From Micromonospora pattaloongensis (GTDB taxonomy: Bacteria; Actinomycetota; Actinomycetes; Mycobacteriales; Micromonosporaceae), in the NCBI RefSeq assembly GCF_900107255.1, contig NZ_FNPH01000003.1, positions 124,001 to 188,000 on the forward strand: DNA of 64,000 nucleotides, given 5' to 3'. Every line of letters begins with the position of its first letter. Positions within the stretch are counted from its first letter, which is position 1. This document shows, in pieces, positions 58,983-64,000 of this stretch. Under the pieces are notes generated by a model that made no database searches, had not been told where the DNA came from, and saw nothing but the letters and a program-made list of their open reading frames with translations. A program made the translations under genes and the position numbers.

Positions 58983-59924
58983 ATGTCGGAGCCCGCACCC
59001 GGCGACACCCATCCAGCGTCAGCGGCCGCGGCCGGGATGCTGGTCCTCACCAACGACGCGGCAGGCCGCACCCAGGCCGACGCGATCGCCACCGTCCTGG
59101 CCGAGCTGCGCGGCGGCGGCGACGACGTCGAGCTGGCAACCTGCTACCGGGACGCCGACCTGCCGGCGCTGCTCGACCAGCGCGGGGACCGGCTGCTGAT
59201 CGTGGTCGGCGGGGACGGCTCGCTGCACACCACGCTGAAGCACCTGTGGCGCCGCGGTGAAAGCCGGGACTGCGTCGTCGGGCTGATCCCGCTCGGCACC
59301 GGCAACGACTTCGCGCGCGGCACCGGCATCCCACTGGATCCCCGCGACGCCGCCCGCGCCGTCCTGCACGGCACGCCGCGCGCGCTCGACCTGATCACCG
59401 ACGATGTCGGGGACGTGGTCGTCAACGCCGTCCACGTCGGGGTCGGCGCCGACGCCGCCGCGGCCGCCCGGCCGCTGAAGCGCCGCCTGCGCCAGGCCGC
59501 GTTCCCGCTCGGCGCGCTGCTCGCCGGCGTACGGGCGCGTGGCTGGCGGCTGCGCGTCACCCTCGACGGGGTCGTCCTCGCCAGCGGCGCCCGGCCCGTG
59601 CTGATGGCCGGGCTCGCCAACGCGCCGAGCATCGCCGGCGGCACCGCGACCCTCGGCCCGGACGCCGCCCCCACCGACGGTGCCTTCGACGTGACGGTCT
59701 CGTTCGCCACCGCGCCGCTGGCCCGCCTCGGGTACGCGCTGCGGCTGCTGCGCGGCCGCCACCCCGAGCGCCCGGACGTGCTCTACCGCACCGGCCGCAC
59801 GCTGACCATCGAGGGCGAGCCCTTCCACACCAACGCCGACGGCGAACTCGCCGGCCCGGTCACGCGCCGCACCTGGACGCTGCACCCCCGGGCGTGGCGA
59901 TGCCTGCTGCCGACGGCTCCGTGA
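58983..59924 (+). CDS. diacylglycerol/lipid kinase
   Basis: 313 residues of the diacylglycerol-kinase catalytic family: IVVGGDGSLHT is the ATP/phosphate site (GGDGS), followed by LIPLGTGNDFARG, then the second domain NAVHVGVGADAAA and IEGEPFHTNADGE near the end. It should phosphorylate diacylglycerol or a similar lipid at the membrane. ATG at 58983 has AAGGG seven bases upstream; an ATG at 58953 is possible but lacks a site. Confidence 0.9.
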   Translation: MSEPAPGDTHPASAAAAGMLVLTNDAAGRTQADAIATVLAELRGGGDDVELATCYRDADLPALLDQRGDRLLIVVGGDGSLHTTLKHLWRRGESRDCVVGLIPLGTGNDFARGTGIPLDPRDAARAVLHGTPRALDLITDDVGDVVVNAVHVGVGADAAAAARPLKRRLRQAAFPLGALLAGVRARGWRLRVTLDGVVLASGARPVLMAGLANAPSIAGGTATLGPDAAPTDGAFDVTVSFATAPLARLGYALRLLRGRHPERPDVLYRTGRTLTIEGEPFHTNADGELAGPVTRRTWTLHPRAWRCLLPTAP

Positions 59925-60037
59925 CCGCTTCAGCCCTGCCGCCGGTCTCCTGATCACACATGCCCGGCCGCCCGCCGCGGCTGCGCTACCGTGGTGCGTC
60001 GCGAACGGCAGTGGCTCACCGACCGGAGGGACCCGCA

Positions 60038-61411
60038 GTGCGAGGCGATCCGTGGGAGGAACACGACGACGGGTGGGAGCCGACGCAGCGCGGTGCCGGC
60101 CGGGCGCCGGTCTTCGCCGAGGCGCCGCCGCCCGCCGACACGCCACCGCCCGCCGAGGCACCGCCGCCCGCCGAGGCGCCGCTGCCGACCCCGCCCGCAT
60201 CCGAGGGCTCGCCGCACGGGCACAGTCACGGCGGGCCGGTGCCGACCGCGTCGGCGCGGACCCGCAAGGCCGTGATGGCCGTCCTGCTCCCCGCCATGCT
60301 CGCCACCATCGTGGCGTTGATCGCGCTCTGGCCGGGCTCCGCCCCCGAGCCGCCCGCCGAGACGGGCGCCCCGGAGCGGTCGTACGGGCAGGTGTCGCGG
60401 GTCGTCGAAGAGGCCTGCCCGGCGACGCCGGAGCCCGGACCGGCCGGCAGCGGAACGGGTCCGTGCGGCACCGCGACCGTACGGATCGACGAGGGCCCCG
60501 GATCGGGGCAGACCGTCGAGACCGAGCTGCCGCGCGGGCCGGGAGCGCCGCGCGTCGCCGTCGGCGACCGGGTGGTGCTGCTCGAACTCGAGGGGGCGTT
60601 CACCGGCACCGGGTACAGCATCATCGACCATCAGCGCGGTCAACCGATGGTCTGGCTGATCGCTCTCGCCGCCGCGGTGATCATCGCGTTCGGTCGCTGG
60701 CGCGGGCTGAGCGCCCTCGCCGGCCTCGCCGTCAGCTTCGCGGTGCTGCTGCTCTTCGTGATCCCCGCCATCCTGACCGGCGCCTCGCCGCTGCTGGTCG
60801 CCATCGTGGGCGCGGCGACGATCATGTTCGCGGTGCTGTACCTGACGCACGGCGTCACCGTGCACACCTCGGTGGCGATCCTCGGCACCCTGGCCAGCCT
60901 CGTGCTGACCGGCGTGCTCGCGGCGCTGTTCACCGCGTTCACCAAGCTGACCGGCATCGGCAGCGAGGACAGCGCCTACCTCGCCGTCACGCAGGGCAAC
61001 GTCGACATGCGCGGCCTGCTGCTCGCCGGCATCATCATCGGCTCGCTCGGCGTGCTCGACGACGTCACCGTCACCCAGGCCAGCACCGTGGCCGAGCTGG
61101 CCCGTACGCCGATGCCGCGGATCCAGCTCTACCGGGCCGCCACCCGGATCGGCCGCGCGCACGTCGCGTCGGCGGTCAACACGATCGTGCTCGCGTACGC
61201 CGGCGCCTCGCTGCCGCTGCTGCTGCTGATCGCGGCCGGCAACCGGGGCGTGGTCGAGCTGCTCACCAGCGAATACCTCGCCCAGGAGATCGTGCGTAGC
61301 GCCGTCGGCACGATCGGGCTGGTCGCCTCCGTACCGATCACCACCGCGCTGGCCACCCTCGTCGCCACCACCGCCCTGCCCGGCCGCACCCGAGCGCCCG
61401 CCGCGTCATGA
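60038..61411 (+). CDS. YibE/F-like membrane protein
   Basis: 457 residues. A Pro/Ala/Glu-rich cytosolic start (with PPPAEA repeats and HGHSHGG, a possible metal-binding patch) precedes one membrane helix (about 79-98), an extracellular beta domain (to about 205), and then about seven helices of the YibE/F-like family, with GSLGVLDDVTVTQASTV as the characteristic run. Function not established in bacteria; transport or stress roles are proposed. GTG at 60038 with GGAGGG upstream. It overlaps the AraC gene by 4 bases (ATGA). Confidence 0.88.
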   Translation: MRGDPWEEHDDGWEPTQRGAGRAPVFAEAPPPADTPPPAEAPPPAEAPLPTPPASEGSPHGHSHGGPVPTASARTRKAVMAVLLPAMLATIVALIALWPGSAPEPPAETGAPERSYGQVSRVVEEACPATPEPGPAGSGTGPCGTATVRIDEGPGSGQTVETELPRGPGAPRVAVGDRVVLLELEGAFTGTGYSIIDHQRGQPMVWLIALAAAVIIAFGRWRGLSALAGLAVSFAVLLLFVIPAILTGASPLLVAIVGAATIMFAVLYLTHGVTVHTSVAILGTLASLVLTGVLAALFTAFTKLTGIGSEDSAYLAVTQGNVDMRGLLLAGIIIGSLGVLDDVTVTQASTVAELARTPMPRIQLYRAATRIGRAHVASAVNTIVLAYAGASLPLLLLIAAGNRGVVELLTSEYLAQEIVRSAVGTIGLVASVPITTALATLVATTALPGRTRAPAAS

Positions 61412-61866
61412 GCGCGGCGCCGCGCCGCGCCCCGGGCGACCTGCTGGTACACCTACGCCGGGCACGCGATCACGCGGACCGCCACTACGCCGAGCCGCTG
61501 GATCTGGCGACGCTCGCCGCTGTCGCCGGCATCAGCAAGTACCACTTCCAGCGGCTCTTCACCGCCACGTACGGCCTCTCGCCCGCCGCATACCTGTCGC
61601 AGCGCCGCGTGGAGCGGGCCCAGGACCTGTTGCGCGCCACCAACCTCACCGTCACCGAGATCTGCCACGCGGTCGGCTTCTCGAGCCTGGGCTCGTTCAG
61701 CAGCCGGTTCCGCGAGCTGGTCGGCGAGACGCCGAGCGAGTTCCAGCGCCGCTGGGCCGCCCGCGGCGCGCCGCACATCCCCGGGTGCTTCGTGTTCATG
61801 TGGGGCCTGGCCGAACGCCGCGCGTCCGCAAGCGAAGAGAAGCGCAGGTCAACCGGGCGCTCCTAG
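61408..61866 (+). CDS. AraC-family transcriptional regulator
   Basis: 152 residues, mostly the AraC/XylS double-HTH: DLATLAAVAGISKYHFQRLF and LTVTEICHAVGFSSLGSFSS then RFRELVGETPSEFQRR. There is no room for a sensing domain, so it is a DNA-binding-only form. ATG at 61408 overlaps the YibE/F stop. The downstream VOC gene begins 9 bases after its stop; this AraC-VOC pairing is frequent, and the regulator likely controls it. Confidence 0.9.
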   Translation: MSAAPRRAPGDLLVHLRRARDHADRHYAEPLDLATLAAVAGISKYHFQRLFTATYGLSPAAYLSQRRVERAQDLLRATNLTVTEICHAVGFSSLGSFSSRFRELVGETPSEFQRRWAARGAPHIPGCFVFMWGLAERRASASEEKRRSTGRS

Positions 61867-61875
61867 CCTGGTCGC

Positions 61876-62307
61876 ATGATTACCAACATCTCCATCGCCA
61901 GCGTCTTCGTGAAGGACGTCGACGCGTCCAAGGCGTTCTACATCGACGTTCTCGGCTTCGCCGAGCACACCGACATCACCCTCGGCGACGGCTCGTACCG
62001 TTGGTGCACCGTCATGCATCCCAACCAGCCCGAGCTGCAGGTCCACCTGACCGTCCCCGGTCCCCCTTCCTCGCCCGAGATGGTGGAGGCGATGAACCGT
62101 GCGCTCGACGAGGGCGGCATGCACGGGCTGGGCCTGAACGTCGACGACTGCCGGAAGACCTACGACGAGCTGCGGGCCAAGGGCGTGGAGTTCATCCAGG
62201 CTCCCGAGGAACGCCCGTACGGCGTGGAAGCGGTCGCCCGCGACAACTCCGGCAACTGGATGGTGCTCGTCGAGCCGCGGCAGTTCACCCCGGCGGACTT
62301 CGGCTGA
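61876..62307 (+). CDS. VOC/glyoxalase-fold protein
   Basis: 143 residues with two beta-alpha-beta-beta-beta repeats of the VOC superfamily: IASVFVKDVDASKAFYIDVL then LGFAEHTDITLGDGSYRW, and GLGLNVDDCRKTYDELRAKG with NSGNWMVLVEPRQF at the end. Metal ligand identity is unclear. ATG at 61876. It is 9 bases after the AraC gene and probably in its operon. Confidence 0.88.
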   Translation: MITNISIASVFVKDVDASKAFYIDVLGFAEHTDITLGDGSYRWCTVMHPNQPELQVHLTVPGPPSSPEMVEAMNRALDEGGMHGLGLNVDDCRKTYDELRAKGVEFIQAPEERPYGVEAVARDNSGNWMVLVEPRQFTPADFG

Positions 62308-62325
62308 GCCGATGTGGCGCGGGGC

Positions 62326-62353
62326 CCGCGCCCGCCGCTGCCGGCGGGCGCGG
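62326..62353. terminator. hairpin between convergent genes
   Basis: CCGCGCCCGCCG and CGGCGGGCGCGG form a perfect 12-bp stem with a CTGC loop between the VOC gene and the convergent cap-like gene. Confidence 0.65.
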
Positions 62354-62395
62354 ACACCCGCTGGTCGCACCGCGTCGTCGGCGGACGTACGTCGG

Positions 62396-63028
62396 TCAGC
62401 GCAGCGACGCGTACGCCAGCGGCACCGGAGTCGGCTGGCCGTCCCACGTGCCGGTGAGGGCGTTGCCGGTCGGCGCGTCGAGGCCGCCGAGGCGCCGCAC
62501 GACGCGCAGCTCGACCGAGTCCGCCGTGATGAGCGCCGGGTCGTCGTCGACGACGTGCCGGACCGCGGTCACCGCCGGGGCCTCGACGTGGCGCACAACC
62601 GTGGTGGCGATGGCGACGGTCGGCTTCTGGCGTTCGCGCCGGCCGTCGACCTCCCACGTCTCCTCCGCCTGTCCGGCGCCGGCGAGGATGGCCGCGGCCA
62701 TCGCCAACGCGTACACCGGATCTCCGCAGGCGTCGTAGATCCACCGCTGCCCCAGCACCGAGTGCTCCATCGTGCCGACGAGGAAGTCGTCCGCGTCGGC
62801 CAGCGGCTTGCCGCGGTACGTCAGCGGCGCCTGGTACACCGGCCCGTCGCCGACCCTGACCAGGATGCTCTCGATCCCGACCTCTCCGGCCGGGTCATCG
62901 AAGCGGTAGCTTCCGACGCGGACGAGCCCCGCGGTCGTGTCCTCGCGGAACCAGGCCCGGCCCGGCAGCCACGCCGCCAGCAGCTCGAGCTTCGTAGGGT
63001 GCACGGTGGCCGGGTAAATGATCGCCAT
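62396..63028 (-). CDS. maltokinase N-terminal cap-like domain protein
   Basis: 210 residues resembling the stand-alone N-terminal cap domain of actinobacterial maltokinases: it starts MAIIYPATVHPTKLELLAAW, then LPGRAWF, VGSYRFDDPAGEVGIESILV and VYQAPLTYRGKPL. A kinase domain is absent. ATG at 63028. Role unknown; proteins with only this cap are common in actinobacteria. Confidence 0.82.
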   Translation of the reverse strand: MAIIYPATVHPTKLELLAAWLPGRAWFREDTTAGLVRVGSYRFDDPAGEVGIESILVRVGDGPVYQAPLTYRGKPLADADDFLVGTMEHSVLGQRWIYDACGDPVYALAMAAAILAGAGQAEETWEVDGRRERQKPTVAIATTVVRHVEAPAVTAVRHVVDDDPALITADSVELRVVRRLGGLDAPTGNALTGTWDGQPTPVPLAYASLR

Positions 63029-63059
63029 GCATCGAATCGTAGTGGTGCGTCATCCCCCG

Positions 63060-63542
63060 CTACACAGCCCTCGGAGCCGGCGGCCCGGCGTCCGCGCCGA
63101 CCGGAATGAGCTCGAAGACCGGATGCCGGTTGGCCTCGGCGACAAACTGCTCGACGGGGGCATCCTTGTCGGCCTGAAAGTACTGCCGAGTCGCCGTTGC
63201 CACGGCGACGTAGCGTCGCAGTACCGGCCCCGCTTCGATCGCCGAGGCCTCCCGAATCGCGTAGTGACGCGTCTCTAGCCGGCGGCTGAGGCTCACCCGA
63301 CCAGCGGCGCGCGCGTTGCGCACCCACGGCACCGGACCGTATGGCGCGACCAGCCAACGCCGACCGTCGTACTCCACGATGGTCACCGGGTTCGACCGCA
63401 TCCGGCCCGTCTTTCGGCCTTTCGTCGTCAACACGTAGGAGCTCGGCACCAGGCCGGCCCGCACCAACGCGCTCATCAGGACGTTCTCGGGCCGAAGCCA
63501 TCGGCCGCGTCTGTACTCCTTGACGGTCCTCTCCGCGCTCAT
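63060..63542 (-). CDS. deazaflavin-dependent nitroreductase-family protein
   Basis: 160 residues of the DUF385-like F420 class: ENVLMSALVRAGLVPSSYVL, TTKGRKTGRMRSNPVTIV, DGRRWLVAPYGPVPWVRN, NARAAGRVSLSRR. Residues after about 100 form the C-terminal lid. ATG at 63542 with GAGGAGG upstream, preferred over a longer frame to 63797 that runs through a terminator and the tRNA-like sequence. Substrate unknown. Confidence 0.87.
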   Translation of the reverse strand: MSAERTVKEYRRGRWLRPENVLMSALVRAGLVPSSYVLTTKGRKTGRMRSNPVTIVEYDGRRWLVAPYGPVPWVRNARAAGRVSLSRRLETRHYAIREASAIEAGPVLRRYVAVATATRQYFQADKDAPVEQFVAEANRHPVFELIPVGADAGPPAPRAV

Positions 63543-63694
63543 GGAGGCCCTCCTCGTCGGCGCGCCCGACACCAATCCTAGCCTCATCGCATCGATGCGG
63601 GTGAGTGCGCTGATCAACGACGGCGGCCCCAAAGAGTTGATGGCGCATTGGTCGCTCCAGCACCCGCGCCGCCATGATCTACCGCGAAATGACG

Positions 63695-63733
63695 AACGCC
63701 CTGGTGGGGGATGTGATCCCTCACCAGGGCGTT
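63695..63733 (-). terminator. strong hairpin downstream of tRNA-like fragment
   Basis: AACGCCCTGGTG (63695-63706) pairs with CACCAGGGCGTT (63722-63733) and the stem continues inward with GGGAT/ATCCC. It lies 10 bases beyond the 3' end of the tRNA-Ala-like sequence on the minus strand, as a tRNA terminator would. The 150 bases 63543-63694 hold nothing that I can support. Confidence 0.7.
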
Positions 63734-63742
63734 GTGCTTGGG

Positions 63743-63789
63743 CGGAGCCGAGGGGACCCGAACCCCTGACCCCCACACTGCCAGTGTGG
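63743..63789 (-). pseudogene. tRNA-Ala(GGC)-like 3' half, possible attachment-site remnant
   Basis: On the minus strand the sequence has a tRNA anticodon arm (CCACA-CTGGCAG-TGTGG, anticodon GGC for Ala, T33 and a purine at 37), a 5-base variable loop, a T-arm (AGGGG-TTCGGGT-CCCCT) and a 3' acceptor strand CGGCTCC with discriminator G. The 5' half (acceptor and D-arm) does not follow at 63790 and beyond, where no matching 7-base acceptor occurs at the right distance. T-loop position 58 is G instead of A. This suggests a displaced 3' tRNA end of the sort left by tyrosine-recombinase integration, or a decayed tRNA. Confidence 0.5.
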
Positions 63790-63850
63790 GCCGTCAACGG
63801 CTACCGGAGTACTAACGAGGCCGGCGCGGCTCGGCTGTGCAATCAGGTCA

Positions 63851-64000
63851 TCATCGTCGGCCGGGTCTACCCTTCGCGGGCTGGCGGCGGTTGAGCACGA
63901 ACGCCACCGTGCCGAACACGGGAGCCAGCGCCGTCACCAGCAGGGAGTCGGCGAGCCAGCCGATGAGCAGGCAGAGGCCGGCGAGCACGGCCAGCACGCG
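63851..64000 (-). CDS. partial small membrane protein (C-terminus)
   Basis: The final 49 codons of a gene running off the right edge: two hydrophobic segments (LAVLAGLCLLIGWLADSLLV then TALAPVFGTVAFVL) and a basic tail ending NRRQPAKGRPGRR. Stop TGA at 63851-63853 on the minus strand. Family not identifiable from this part. Confidence 0.55.
   Translation of the reverse strand, partial: RVLAVLAGLCLLIGWLADSLLVTALAPVFGTVAFVLNRRQPAKGRPGRR

Noticed and set aside
63743-63830. Complete tRNA-Ala gene
   Set aside because: The best 5' acceptor match (6 of 7 pairs near 63828-63834) would need a D-arm region about twice the normal length; a normal-length 5' end does not pair.

Overview
The window reads as chromosome of a high-GC Gram-positive actinomycete, most likely of the Micromonosporaceae (Micromonospora/Actinoplanes type). 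This is inferred from the very high GC, frequent GTG starts, chains of ATGA/GTGA stop-start overlaps, several deazaflavin (F420)-type enzymes, a DivIVA-domain small-gene operon, a maltokinase-cap-like protein, and hairpin terminators without T-tracts. No rRNA, complete tRNA, insertion sequence or CRISPR array is visible.

0-11 kb: a glycolate/lactate utilisation operon (malate synthase A, GlcD, GlcE, GlcF, LctP-type permease), then a c-di-GMP pair (membrane GGDEF-EAL protein divergent from a PilZ protein) and an unrecognised gene. 11-18 kb: a tightly overlapping six-gene minus-strand operon built around an exosortase-like membrane protease fused to an ATP-grasp domain. With it are a processive family 2 glycosyltransferase, a PIG-L deacetylase, a UDP-GlcNAc 2-epimerase and a HAD phosphatase. 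At its head is a small secreted protein ending in a hydrophobic segment and an Arg-rich tail, the likely sorting substrate. 18-23.5 kb: across an AT-richer divergent region, a Pro-rich membrane protein, a trifunctional NodB deacetylase-glycosyltransferase-acyltransferase, and an EAL-DICT protein, suggesting c-di-GMP-linked exopolysaccharide synthesis.

23.5-36 kb: housekeeping and secreted proteins, namely a MazG-like pyrophosphohydrolase, F420-type oxidoreductases, a 1668-residue secreted haem peroxidase with RTX, fibronectin and Ig-like domains, an M23 peptidase, an antigen-85-like esterase and an M14 carboxypeptidase. 36-41 kb: small actinobacterial genes, three mini GntR regulators (one with an in-frame stop at a conserved wing residue), a 7TM-PAS-GGDEF cyclase and a Nudix hydrolase, which look like remains of an actinomycete integrative element. 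41-49.3 kb: a defence island (PLD-helicase-DUF3427 protein, SF1-like helicase, Mrr-type nuclease, DarT/DarG toxin-antitoxin pair).

49.3-52 kb: a compact gas-vesicle-related operon with GvpF/L, GvpK and two unusual GvpA/J-type proteins, one carrying two PH/GRAM-like domains and one a zinc ribbon; GvpA, GvpN and GvpO are not seen. 52-57 kb: a metallo-beta-lactamase-fold hydrolase, an MFS exporter, and a two-gene unit of an unrecognised 502-residue protein with a Cas4/RecB-like nuclease. 57-64 kb: small secreted and cytosolic proteins, a lipid kinase, a YibE/F membrane protein with an AraC regulator, a VOC protein, an F420-type enzyme, and a 3' half of a tRNA-Ala-like sequence near the right edge that may be an attachment-site remnant. 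The two most notable systems are the exosortase/ATP-grasp operon and the reduced, re-engineered gas vesicle cluster.
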